Origin: Spirochaetaceae bacterium
GTDB lineage: Bacteria; Spirochaetota; Spirochaetia; SZUA-6; Bin103
DNA length: 52,640 nucleotides
Direction of reading: 5' to 3'
NCBI GenBank assembly: GCA_028820215.1
Contig: JAPPKD010000063.1
Location: forward strand, 1 to 52,640
Each line of letters begins with the position of its first letter. Position 1 is the first letter of the stretch. Shown here piece by piece: positions 24,442 to 32,257 of this stretch. The translations under genes and the position numbers were made by a program. Below the pieces are notes generated by a model. That model saw nothing but the letters and a program-made list of their open reading frames with translations. It was not told the DNA's origin and made no database searches.

Positions 24442-25640
24442 CCGCGCAGGCGGGGCTGGTGGAGGCAGCGCTGGCGGACGGGCGGTTGCGCCTGCCGTCT
24501 CCCGCCGCTCCCAGCTTCGTCGACCTGGTGAACGCCTTGCACCGCGGCGCCGGCGTACCGGTCGCGTCCACGCCGCACGGCGACACGCTCACGGCGCACC
24601 TGTTTGACCGCGATCACCTGGTGATCGCGCTGGTGGATGGCATGGGCATGGGCGCGCTCGACGAGCCGGCGTACGCCGACCTCCGCGGGCGCGTGCGCAT
24701 GGAACTCGACTCCGTGTTTCCGGCCACGACGGCCTGCGCGATCACCACGGTCGCGACCGGCCTCTGGCCCGGACGCCACGGTGTCCCGGGATGGTACGGC
24801 TATCTGCAGGAACGGGATCTGTCCGTGACGGTGCTGCGGTACACCGAACGTCACACCGGTCGCGCGCTCAAGCGATTCGGCGTGGAACTGGGAGAGCTCT
24901 GGCCCGAGCCGTCCCGCTTCGCGGAGGCGACCGGGGACATGGAGATCCACATGCCATGGCGCTACGTGCTCAGCACCTTCAACCGCTACCTGAGCGGGCG
25001 CCGTGCGCGCGGCTACCGTTCGCTGCGGCAGGCCGCGCGCCGGATCCGGCGCCGCTCACGGCGGCTGCAGCGCCGCGGCACGCGCGCCGTAACCTTCTGG
25101 TACATCCCACACTACGACACCCTGTGCCACGATCACGGCGTCGCCAGCACACAGGCCCGCGGCCTCTTGGGGGACCTGCAGGGCATGCTGCTGGAGTTGG
25201 CATCGGAGTTGCCTGAAGAGGCGCGCATGGCGCTGACGGCCGATCACGGCCTGATCGACCTGAACCGGGGCCAGAAGGTGGCGATCTTCGACGGCGACCC
25301 GCTGCTCGACTGCCTGCGCGCCGTGCCGAGCGGGGAAGGGCGCACGCCCCACTTCCACGTCCGGCCGGGCCGGGGCCCGGAGCTGGTCGAGCGCCTGGTC
25401 GACCGGTGCGGCGGACGGATGGCAGTGCTCAGCCTGGACGAAGCGGAGGAGATGCGCCTGTTCGGGCCGGAGGCGCTGAGCGATCAGGCGCGGCGGCGCT
25501 TTGGCGACTACGTCGGCGTGACGCTGGAGCCCCTCAGCGTTGGCCACTACGAATCCGAGGACTCCTTCGGGCTGAAGAACGTCGGCATCCACGGCGGCAT
25601 GAGCCCCGACGAGGTGCGCATTCCCCTGGTCGTGTTGTGA
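24438..25640 (+). CDS. Alkaline-phosphatase-superfamily phosphodiesterase/nucleotide pyrophosphatase-like protein
   Basis: The 400-residue protein has the type I phosphodiesterase/nucleotide pyrophosphatase pattern: a metal Asp in LVIALVDGMGMGAL, a Thr nucleophile in FPATTACAITTVATGLWPGRHG, and metal ligands in IPHYDTLCHDHG and LTADHGLID. The C-terminal GIHGGMSPDEVRIPLVVL is also typical. There is an Arg-rich insertion around the middle (RAARRIRRRSRRLQRR). No signal peptide is visible, which is unusual since many relatives are exported. It starts at GTG 24438 within the upstream stop codon (GTGA). It probably cleaves a phosphodiester or phosphonate bond of a compound also handled by the MBL enzyme; that link is inference. 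Confidence 0.85.
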   Translation: MTAQAGLVEAALADGRLRLPSPAAPSFVDLVNALHRGAGVPVASTPHGDTLTAHLFDRDHLVIALVDGMGMGALDEPAYADLRGRVRMELDSVFPATTACAITTVATGLWPGRHGVPGWYGYLQERDLSVTVLRYTERHTGRALKRFGVELGELWPEPSRFAEATGDMEIHMPWRYVLSTFNRYLSGRRARGYRSLRQAARRIRRRSRRLQRRGTRAVTFWYIPHYDTLCHDHGVASTQARGLLGDLQGMLLELASELPEEARMALTADHGLIDLNRGQKVAIFDGDPLLDCLRAVPSGEGRTPHFHVRPGRGPELVERLVDRCGGRMAVLSLDEAEEMRLFGPEALSDQARRRFGDYVGVTLEPLSVGHYESEDSFGLKNVGIHGGMSPDEVRIPLVVL

Positions 25641-25665
25641 TGCATACCTCGTCAAGCGACCGGAC

Positions 25666-26598
25666 GTGAGACATCTGCACAGGTTCGCGGGCAATCCCCT
25701 CGACCGTGGCGAGCAGGAGCGCCGGGACGAGGCGTGGATCGAAGCCGCTGCCCGCGACGGTGCCAGCAGGTTCCTGCCGTTCCGGAAGCTCGACGTCCTG
25801 GTGGCCGATGTCCCGCAGCCGCGGCTTGGCTGGCTATGCGCCGATCAGCTCCGGTCGCTGGCGCCGGACGCCCGGCCTCTGCTGCTGGGCCTTCTGGAGG
25901 AAGTCGCGCACTTCGCCGTGGACCTGTCCGGCTGCGACACTGCCGTCGCCTGGGCGGAAGGGCAGGACCCGCCCTGGCGCTTCGAGGACTGCCGCGCGGC
26001 GGGGACGGTGCTGGCGTCCGCGGAAACCGGCATCCTGGCCCACGCCAGATCCCAGCTCGACTGGCATGCCCGCCACGGCTTCTGCTCGGTGTGCGGCCAC
26101 CGCACCGACAGCAAGCGCGGCGGCCAGGTGCGCGAGTGCCCGTCCTGCAACGCCCAGCACTTCCCGCGCACGGATCCGGTGGTGATCACCGTGGTCGGAG
26201 ACTCCGCCACCGACCGCTGCCTGCTCGGCCAGTCGCGCGGGCGCCTGTCGCGCCTGCGCATGTACTCCGCGCTCGCCGGGTTCGTCGATCAGGGCGAATC
26301 GATCGAGGAGGCGGTGGCCCGCGAGGTGATGGAGGAAGCCGGAGTCGCCGTGCGGAACATCCGCTACCACTCCTCACAACCGTGGCCGTTCCCGTGCTCG
26401 CTGATGATCGGCTGCCTTGCCGAGGCGGCCACCACGACGATCCGCAAGGACGACGAGGAGATGTCCGATGTCCGCTGGTTCGACCGGCGGGAGGTGCTGC
26501 TGGCGCTGGAGGAGCAGAGCGAGCGGCTGACCGTTCCCGGCCCCATCGCGATCGCCCACCACCTCATCAAGGCATGGGCTACCCGCGAGCTGCTCTGA
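25666..26598 (+). CDS. nudC: NAD(+) diphosphatase / RNA decapping Nudix hydrolase NudC
   Basis: The 310-residue protein has the full NudC layout. An N-terminal domain is followed by a zinc ribbon with four cysteines (C140, C143, C158, C161) and the FPRTDPVVI segment. The Nudix box spans residues 205-227 (GF..QGES...AVAREVMEEAG), and SQPWPFP follows (237-243), the NADH-diphosphatase signature. It hydrolyses NAD(H) to NMN and AMP and removes NAD caps from RNA in the family. The start is GTG 25666, 25 bases after the preceding gene. No operon partner is obvious. Confidence 0.93.
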   Translation: MRHLHRFAGNPLDRGEQERRDEAWIEAAARDGASRFLPFRKLDVLVADVPQPRLGWLCADQLRSLAPDARPLLLGLLEEVAHFAVDLSGCDTAVAWAEGQDPPWRFEDCRAAGTVLASAETGILAHARSQLDWHARHGFCSVCGHRTDSKRGGQVRECPSCNAQHFPRTDPVVITVVGDSATDRCLLGQSRGRLSRLRMYSALAGFVDQGESIEEAVAREVMEEAGVAVRNIRYHSSQPWPFPCSLMIGCLAEAATTTIRKDDEEMSDVRWFDRREVLLALEEQSERLTVPGPIAIAHHLIKAWATRELL

Positions 26599-26633
26599 GC
26601 CGGGCCTGCTGGCAGCGCCGCAGAGAACGTACG

Positions 26634-26639
26634 TATGAT
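26634..26639 (+). promoter_or_regulatory. -10 element for a leaderless HEPN-gene transcript
   Basis: TATGAT ends five bases before ATG 26645. Transcription would begin at or next to the start codon. No ribosome-binding site and no clear -35 are visible. Confidence 0.4.
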
Positions 26640-26644
26640 GAGCC

Positions 26645-27094
26645 ATGGCCGAGAGAAGCGCCGATTGGTTCCGTCAGGCCCGGCGCGATCTGGACAGCGC
26701 GCGGGCGCAGGTGGCTGCCGGCTTTTTCGAATGGGCCTGCTTCATCTCCCAACAGGCGAGCGAGAAGGCCCTGAAGGCGGCGCTCCAGAAGCTCGGCGCC
26801 GAGGCGTGGGGGCACTCGATCGTCGATCTGCTGAGAACGCTGCGAGAGCAGGTGGACGTCCCTGACGAGCTGCATGCATCGGCCGTCAACCTCGACCGCT
26901 ACTATATCCCCGCCCGATACCCCAACGGCTGGGCCGCGGGGAGCCCCGCCGACTATTTCACCGAAGAGGACGCCAATGCCGCGATCGGTCATTCGCAAGC
27001 AATCCTTCGGTTCTGTGAAGGTGTTCTGGCTGGACCGGAACCTGCTGAAGAGCCGGATCAGGCAGGCGGCGAGGAACCTGAGCCGCCGGCATGA
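26645..27094 (+). CDS. HEPN-domain protein (HepT-like toxin or partner)
   Basis: The 149-residue helical protein carries SADWFRQARRDLDSARAQ, then FFEWACFISQQASEKALKAAL and the LDRYYIPARYPNG motif with conserved Arg/Tyr of HEPN proteins (PF05168 type). HEPN proteins pair with MNT nucleotidyltransferases; several are RNases held in check by AMPylation from the MNT partner. The last 40 or so residues are a Glu/Pro-rich tail whose codons overlap the MNT gene by 119 bases. The pair forms a compact two-gene module preceded by a -10 five bases from the start. Activity is inferred from the family. Confidence 0.85.
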   Translation: MAERSADWFRQARRDLDSARAQVAAGFFEWACFISQQASEKALKAALQKLGAEAWGHSIVDLLRTLREQVDVPDELHASAVNLDRYYIPARYPNGWAAGSPADYFTEEDANAAIGHSQAILRFCEGVLAGPEPAEEPDQAGGEEPEPPA

Positions 27095-27341
27095 GGAGGT
27101 GGTGCAGGTCGTGCTGTTCGGATCGGTCGCTTCCGGCCGCGCCGTCCCGTCGAGCGACGCCGACATCCTCGTGGTGGTGAGGGACTCCGAGACCCCGCTT
27201 CTCGACCGGGCCGCCCTGTACCGGGACTACTTCACCGACATCGGAGTGGGAGTCGACCTCTTCGTGTACACCCGGAAAGAGATTTCCGACGGCAGCATTC
27301 CCGTAGCCGCCGCGGCGCTCCGGACCGGAATCGAGTTGTAG
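26976..27341 (+). CDS. MNT-family minimal nucleotidyltransferase (antitoxin partner of HEPN)
   Basis: The 121-residue protein contains VVLFGSVASGRAVPSSDADILVVV, the G-S-x(10)-D-x-D motif of minimal nucleotidyltransferases, plus the third acidic residue in VGVDLFVYT. The N-terminus MPRSVIRKQSFGSVKVFWLDR resembles the starts of known partners of this HEPN family, supporting ATG 26976 despite a long overlap with the HEPN gene; GTG 27015 is the alternative. In characterised pairs the MNT protein AMPylates and silences the HEPN toxin. All catalytic motifs look intact, making this the only apparently complete toxin-antitoxin pair in the window. Confidence 0.85.
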   Translation: MPRSVIRKQSFGSVKVFWLDRNLLKSRIRQAARNLSRRHEEVVQVVLFGSVASGRAVPSSDADILVVVRDSETPLLDRAALYRDYFTDIGVGVDLFVYTRKEISDGSIPVAAAALRTGIEL

Positions 27342-27361
27342 CCGGCCGGACGCCGGTGGCG

Positions 27362-28228
27362 CTACGAACGCGGCTCCGGCAGGCGGTAGGCCGCAATCGC
27401 ATTCTCACGGAATACGCGTGCCTCCGCCTCGGCGCCGTGCCGTTCGACGTACGTGTGCGCGAGCGCGAACACCGTCGCGTACGGGCCGCCCCTGCGGCAG
27501 ACCGGCCAGTTGCTGGCGTACAGCAGCCGTTCGGCGCCGAAGCGCTCCCAGAGGGCGTCCAGCGTGGGCTCGTAGAAACGCACGTCGGCCGGCGACGGCT
27601 TGGTGACGGCGTTCTCCACCAGGCCGGAGATCTTGCAGTACACGTGCGGCGCGCGGGCGAGCACGGCCATGCCCTCGCACCAGGCGGGGTCGGGCGCCGA
27701 CCCGTCGATGGCCACCTGTCCCACGTGGTCGATCACCAGGTGCGTCTCCGGGACCGCGTCGCACAGATCGATCAGCGCCGGAAGCTCCGGCGCTCCCGGC
27801 ACGACGTCCAGAGCGAGCTCGCGGGCGGCCAGCTCGCGCGCGGTGTCCACCAGCATCGCGCGGCCGCGGCCGGTGATCGCGTCGTTGCCCAGGCGGATCC
27901 CGCGGAACAGCGGATGCGCCCTGAAGCGGTCGAGATGTCCGCGGAAGTCGGCATCGTCGTTGCGCAGGTTGCCCACGAAACCGGCGATCGCGGTGTGCCC
28001 GGTGAGCTCAGCGTCGTCGGCGAGGTCCAGAATCCACTGGTTGTCCTCCAGCCAGGAGCTGGCCTCGACGACGACCGTGTGGGTCACTCCGTGACCGGCG
28101 GCGACTTCCAGGAAGTGCTCGGGAAGGGTGGTGCGATACAGGTCGGGGTTGTCCGAGGGCGGCCAGGGCACGCCCTGCGGGCGATGGGGATCGAAGAAGT
28201 GGGTATGGGTGTCGATGATCTGATCCAT
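27362..28228 (-). CDS. Amidohydrolase_2-family sugar lactonase (fucono-/rhamnono-lactonase-like)
   Basis: The 288-residue TIM-barrel hydrolase begins DQIIDTHTHFFDPHRPQGVPWP, supplying the first H-x-H metal pair. Other signatures are VTHTVVVEASSWLEDNQW, HLVIDHVGQ and a late LLYASNWPVCRRGGPY. The family includes L-fucono-1,5-lactonase and L-rhamnono-gamma-lactonase of non-phosphorylative sugar degradation. ATG 28228 has CATCGT six bases upstream and no ribosome-binding site; a longer N-terminus is possible but lacks family support. It is divergent from a PfkB sugar kinase gene. With a GH29 fucosidase elsewhere in the window, a fucose-related role is attractive but unproven. Confidence 0.85.
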   Translation of the reverse strand: MDQIIDTHTHFFDPHRPQGVPWPPSDNPDLYRTTLPEHFLEVAAGHGVTHTVVVEASSWLEDNQWILDLADDAELTGHTAIAGFVGNLRNDDADFRGHLDRFRAHPLFRGIRLGNDAITGRGRAMLVDTARELAARELALDVVPGAPELPALIDLCDAVPETHLVIDHVGQVAIDGSAPDPAWCEGMAVLARAPHVYCKISGLVENAVTKPSPADVRFYEPTLDALWERFGAERLLYASNWPVCRRGGPYATVFALAHTYVERHGAEAEARVFRENAIAAYRLPEPRS

Positions 28229-28332
28229 GCGCGGACGATGCGCGACGCGCGGCGGCGCTGACAACCCGCCGGACGGGCGACTTTCCGACGCGGCGCGCCT
28301 CGGTCATGATCGGCGCTGAGGAGCACTCTCGC

Positions 28333-29406
28333 ATGCTGAAGATCCCGGATTCCGGCGCGCTCGACTTCCTGGCGGTGGGGGCACTGGTCCACCGCCTGGA
28401 TCCCGGCGTCATCCCGTTCCCGCACGCGTCGGAGCTGTCCGTCCACGTCTCCGGCGGCGAGTACAACTGCGCGGCCAACCTCGCCTCCTGCTTCGGCATG
28501 CGCACCGGCGTGGCGGCCGCGATGGTGTCGTATCCGATCGGGGACATGATCGACCGCTCGGTGCGCGCCATGGGCGTGCGGCCCTTCTACAAGCGGTTCG
28601 CGCACGACGGCGTGCTCGGCCCGAACATGGCGACCGTGTACAGCGACCGCGGCGCCGGCGTGCGCGCGCCGGAGGTGTTCTACAACCGTGCGAACGAGGC
28701 GGCCGCCCGCCTGCGTCCCGGCGACTTCGACTGGTCCGGCATCATGCGGGACGGGGTTCGCTGGCTGCACTCGGGGGGCATCTTCGCGGCCCTCTCGAAG
28801 ACGACCCCGCAGGTGATCGTGGAGGCGATGCAGGCCGCCAGGGCGGCGGGCGCGGTGGTTTCCTTCGACCTGAACTACCGCGGCAAGCTGTGGCAGGTCG
28901 CCGGCGGTGCCGACACCGCGCACGCCACGCTGCGCGAGATCGTCAGCAACGTCGACGTGCTGGTGGGCAACGAGGAGGACCTGCAGGAGGGGCTGGGCAT
29001 CGAGGGACCGGAGGCAACGGCGGAGTCCAAGCTCGACCCGCGCGCGTTCCTGCAGATGATCGACCGGGTCACCGCGGAGTTCCCGAACATCTCCGTGGTG
29101 GCCACCACGCTGCGCGAAGTGCACTCGGCCAACCGCCACGACTGGAGCGCGGTGGCCTGGGTGGATGGCGAGACGGTGACCGCCCCGACGTGCCAGCTCG
29201 ACGTGTACGACCGGGTGGGCGGGGGAGACGGCTTCGCCGCCGGGTTCTTCTATGGCCTGTTGACCGGCGCGTCCCCGGAGGACGCCCTGCGGCTGGGCTG
29301 GGCGCACGGCGCGCTGCTGACGACGTTCCCCGGCGACACGACCATGGCGACGCTCGACCAGGTGCGCACGCTGGCCGGCGGCAGCACGGCGCGCATCGTC
29401 CGCTGA
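28333..29406 (+). CDS. PfkB-family sugar kinase (2-keto-3-deoxygluconate kinase-like)
   Basis: The 357-residue ribokinase-family protein contains LSVHVSGGEYNCAANLASCFG, the substrate-binding segment; SFDLNYRGKLW, typical of KDG kinases; and DRVGGGDGFAAGFFYGL, the anion hole and catalytic Asp. KDG kinases phosphorylate 2-keto-3-deoxy acids before aldol cleavage. The start is ATG 28333 because GAGGAG (28318-28323) sits nine bases upstream; ATG 28306 would add nine residues. The genes after it (ceramidase-like, enolase-superfamily) are close and co-directional, so an operon of three is likely. Confidence 0.88.
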   Translation: MLKIPDSGALDFLAVGALVHRLDPGVIPFPHASELSVHVSGGEYNCAANLASCFGMRTGVAAAMVSYPIGDMIDRSVRAMGVRPFYKRFAHDGVLGPNMATVYSDRGAGVRAPEVFYNRANEAAARLRPGDFDWSGIMRDGVRWLHSGGIFAALSKTTPQVIVEAMQAARAAGAVVSFDLNYRGKLWQVAGGADTAHATLREIVSNVDVLVGNEEDLQEGLGIEGPEATAESKLDPRAFLQMIDRVTAEFPNISVVATTLREVHSANRHDWSAVAWVDGETVTAPTCQLDVYDRVGGGDGFAAGFFYGLLTGASPEDALRLGWAHGALLTTFPGDTTMATLDQVRTLAGGSTARIVR

Positions 29407-29419
29407 GGCGGTCCGCGCG

Positions 29420-30751
29420 ATGGGCTCGGCACAACGCGATCCGGCCACCGCGCTGCAGGCAGGCATCGGCTCCGTGGACATCACCCCCACGGGGCCGATC
29501 CGCATGGCCGGCTGGTCCAGCCGCGACCGCGCCTCGGAGGGGGTGAGCCATCCGATCTATGCCAAGGCGCTGGCCCTGCGCGACGCCACCGGCCACACCG
29601 GCGTGTGGGTCACCGCGGACATCCTGGGCTACAGCCGCACGATGGCCGACACACTGGAGCGGCGGATTCAGGAACGCTACGGCCTGTCGCACGACCAGGT
29701 CATCCTTGGGAGCTCGCACAACCACAGCGGTCCGATGACCGGCGACCTGCTGCACCTCTACTTCGACCTGCAGCCAGCGGAGGAGGATGTCGTCGCCCGC
29801 TACACCGCGCAGCTCCTGGAGCGGATCGTCGGCGGCGTCGGCCAGGCGTTGTCTGACTTGGCGCCGGCCGAGCTCAGCATGGGCTTCGGTCTGGCCGGAT
29901 TCGGCGTCAACCGCCGGCGCGCCCGCGGCGCCGACACGCTTCGGCGCCCGCAGGCGGTCGACCACGACGTCCCCGTGCTGGCCGTGCGGGCCCCGGACGG
30001 CGCGCTGCGCGGCATCGTGTTCGGCTACGCCTGCCACACCACGGCCGTGTACGACTACCGAATCAACGGCGATTACGCCGGTTACGCGCAGAGCTCCCTG
30101 GAAGCCGTGTTTCCGGGCGCGACGGCCATGTTCGCGGCCGGGTGCGGCGGCGACATCAATCCGCTGCCGCGCTGGCGGGACGGGCTGGGCGAGAGCTGCG
30201 GCGCCATGCTGAGCGCCGCGGTGCAGGACGTGCTCGATGGCCGCTACGGCGCCATGACGACGGTGACCGGTCCGCTTGCCACCGGCGCCGACGAGCCGCT
30301 GCTGTCGCTTCAGGATCCGCCGGGCCGCGAAGCCCTGCAGGACACGCTGCATCACCTGGGTCCGGACGGCTCGGGAGTGGAGCGGCGCGTCATCGAGCAC
30401 CAGCTCGCCCTGCTGGAGCGGGACGGTCCGCTGCGCGACCACTGCCCGTATCCCGTCCGCGTCTGGCGGTTCGGCTCCGGGCAGCTCGTGATCGCCTTGG
30501 CCGGTGAGCCGGTGGTGGACTACTCGCTGCGGTTCCGCGCCGCCTACGGCTGGAACCGCACCTGGGTGGCCGGCTACAGCCACGTGCTGCTCGCCTACAT
30601 CCCGTCCGGGAGGGTGCTGGCCGAGGGGGACTACGAGGGCACCACCGGCATGCTGGAGTACGGCCTGCCGGGACCGTTCGCGGGATGGGTAGAGTCGGCC
30701 ATCGCCCGCTCGGTGGACCTGCTGGTGACGCGGTTGTCCTCCGAGTCGTGA
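29420..30751 (+). CDS. Neutral/alkaline ceramidase N-terminal-domain-like protein
   Basis: The 443-residue protein carries AGIGSVDITPTGPIRMAGW and ILGSSHNHSGPM (residues 96-106), supplying zinc histidines. It also has FGYACHTT and GCGGDINPLP, matching the ceramidase N-terminal domain (PF04734). In true ceramidases the GD-x-x-P segment contains the serine that attacks the amide; here it reads DINP without serine. No signal peptide is seen and the protein is shorter than secreted ceramidases. A cytoplasmic hydrolase on a different substrate, in a sugar-acid operon, is more likely than a ceramidase. It overlaps the next gene by four bases (GTGA). Confidence 0.75.
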   Translation: MGSAQRDPATALQAGIGSVDITPTGPIRMAGWSSRDRASEGVSHPIYAKALALRDATGHTGVWVTADILGYSRTMADTLERRIQERYGLSHDQVILGSSHNHSGPMTGDLLHLYFDLQPAEEDVVARYTAQLLERIVGGVGQALSDLAPAELSMGFGLAGFGVNRRRARGADTLRRPQAVDHDVPVLAVRAPDGALRGIVFGYACHTTAVYDYRINGDYAGYAQSSLEAVFPGATAMFAAGCGGDINPLPRWRDGLGESCGAMLSAAVQDVLDGRYGAMTTVTGPLATGADEPLLSLQDPPGREALQDTLHHLGPDGSGVERRVIEHQLALLERDGPLRDHCPYPVRVWRFGSGQLVIALAGEPVVDYSLRFRAAYGWNRTWVAGYSHVLLAYIPSGRVLAEGDYEGTTGMLEYGLPGPFAGWVESAIARSVDLLVTRLSSES

Positions 30752-31893
30752 GCGACGCAGCCGGCATGCGTATCCACCTGGAACGGTGCGCGGCGGTCAC
30801 CGCCACGCCTCACACGACCTGGGTCTTCGCAGTGCTGGGCGACGGCGAAGGCACCGCGACCACGGTCGAGGTCACTTCCGGCCGTACGGAGCAGGTGATG
30901 GGCGCGCTGGCCGGCATGGTCGAGACGCTGAGCGGCGCCGATGGGGTCGGCGAGGGACAGGTCGAACGGTTGCTGGGCCTCGCGCGGCACCGGCTCCGGA
31001 CGGAAGTGGTGCTCGCCACCGCGGTCAGCGCACTGCGTAGCGCCCTGGCTCAGTTGGCGGCCGCCCGTGCCGGCGTGAGCCTGCATCGCTCACTGGGAGC
31101 CGAGACCGCCGGTGCCGTCGAGCTCTACGCCAACATCAACCGGGGCCTGCACGCCACGGACCGGACGCCCGGAGCCTTCGAACGCGCCGCAACGCGCGCC
31201 GCGCGGGAGGGGTTCGCGACCTTCAAGTGCGCGCCGTTCGACGAGGTGTCACCGGCGATGGCGCCCGACCGGATGCTGCGGTCCGCGGAGCCGGGCATCG
31301 AGCGGGTCAGGGCGGTGCGCCGCGCGGTCGGGCCGGACGCACGGGTGCTTGTCGATTGCCACAGCCGCTTCTCGGCGGAGGCGGCGCCCGCCGTCGCGCG
31401 CGAGCTCGCGACGCTCGACGTGGGCTGGTTCGAGGAGCCGGTGCAACCGACATCGGCGTCCGCCGACCTGGCCGCGATCGCCGGCGCGGCGCCCTTGCCG
31501 GTTGCCGGCGGCGAGAGCGGGTACGGCGTCGAGTTCTTCGACGGCCTCCTGGATCAGCGGGCGGTGACGGTCGTCATGCCGGACGTCAAGTACTGCGGGG
31601 GCGTGGCCGAGGCGGTGCGGGCGGGCGGGTCAGCGGTACGGCGGGGCGGGGGAGTCTCGCTGCACAGCCCATCGGGACCGGTGTCGCTGCTGGCCAGCGC
31701 TCACGTGACGGCCGCCGTGGACGGCGCCATGCCGCTGGAGCACGCCCTCCACGAGGTCGACTGGCGCGCCGACCTGATCGAGCCGGCTGAGTGGATCGAA
31801 GGCGGCCGGCTGCTGCTCCCCTCGTCCGCGGGTCTGGGAGCAGCGCTGAACGAGAAGGTGGTACGGCGACACGGCCGACTCTGGAGGCCGTGA
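30748..31893 (+). CDS. Enolase-superfamily enzyme (mandelate-racemase-like)
   Basis: The 381-residue protein has an enolase-type N-terminal cap and barrel with catalytic positions ATFKCAPFDE (K160), VDCHSRF (D203), WFEEPVQP (E229), GGESGYG (E256), MPDVKYCGG (D279/K281) and SLHSPSGPVS (H306). A Lys/His pair plus three acidic metal ligands suggests a dehydratase or racemase. It is the third and most divergent enolase-superfamily protein here. Translation probably starts at GTG 30748, within the upstream stop codon; ATG 30766 (MRIHLERCAAV) is the alternative. It probably ends the kinase / ceramidase-like / enolase operon. Substrate unknown. Confidence 0.85.
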   Translation: MSDAAGMRIHLERCAAVTATPHTTWVFAVLGDGEGTATTVEVTSGRTEQVMGALAGMVETLSGADGVGEGQVERLLGLARHRLRTEVVLATAVSALRSALAQLAAARAGVSLHRSLGAETAGAVELYANINRGLHATDRTPGAFERAATRAAREGFATFKCAPFDEVSPAMAPDRMLRSAEPGIERVRAVRRAVGPDARVLVDCHSRFSAEAAPAVARELATLDVGWFEEPVQPTSASADLAAIAGAAPLPVAGGESGYGVEFFDGLLDQRAVTVVMPDVKYCGGVAEAVRAGGSAVRRGGGVSLHSPSGPVSLLASAHVTAAVDGAMPLEHALHEVDWRADLIEPAEWIEGGRLLLPSSAGLGAALNEKVVRRHGRLWRP

Positions 31894-31959
31894 CCGGTCT
31901 GCGGCCTCAAACCTCGACGCTTGCCGACACGGACAGCGGACCCCACGGATACCAAACGT

Positions 31960-32250
31960 CTATCCGCGCAATGCCTGCTTGACAGCTTCGGGATTCTCGG
32001 AAGCGACTTTCAGCATTGCGCGAGCCGGGCCATCGGGCCGACGTCGCCCTTGTTCCCAATTCTGAAGCGTGGCCACGCTGACACCGATCATGAGGGCGAA
32101 CTCGGATTGCGACCGCTGTAGCCTCTTGCGAACCGCCTTGATATCCGCCGGCCTGATCTCGAAAACACGTGAAGGCTCCCGATTCCCACGTTTGATGTCG
32201 CCCGCTTCCTTGATGCTTGCCACCAATTCACTGAAGTCGTCTTCTCTCAT
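31960..32250 (-). CDS. NadS/HigA-like XRE-family antitoxin, orphan
   Basis: The 96-residue protein carries VFEIRPADIKAVRKRLQ, then SQSEFALMIGVSVATLQNWEQGRRRPDGPARAML, a canonical XRE helix-turn-helix, and ends LLKVASENPEAV-like. This is the NadS/HigA-2 antitoxin type, normally next to a RelE/HigB toxin. No toxin gene is present on either side. It starts eight bases after the livM stop on the same strand, so it is the last gene of the liv operon. Base composition is less GC-rich than the neighbours. It may be a leftover antitoxin or a recruited regulator. Confidence 0.85.
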   Translation of the reverse strand: MREDDFSELVASIKEAGDIKRGNREPSRVFEIRPADIKAVRKRLQRSQSEFALMIGVSVATLQNWEQGRRRPDGPARAMLKVASENPEAVKQALRG

Positions 32251-32257
32251 GTCAGCT

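Noticed and set aside
31894..31959. Possible RelE-type toxin remnant next to the NadS-like gene
   Set aside because: The 66 bases between the convergent genes contain no toxin-like residues in any frame, and the other side is livM.
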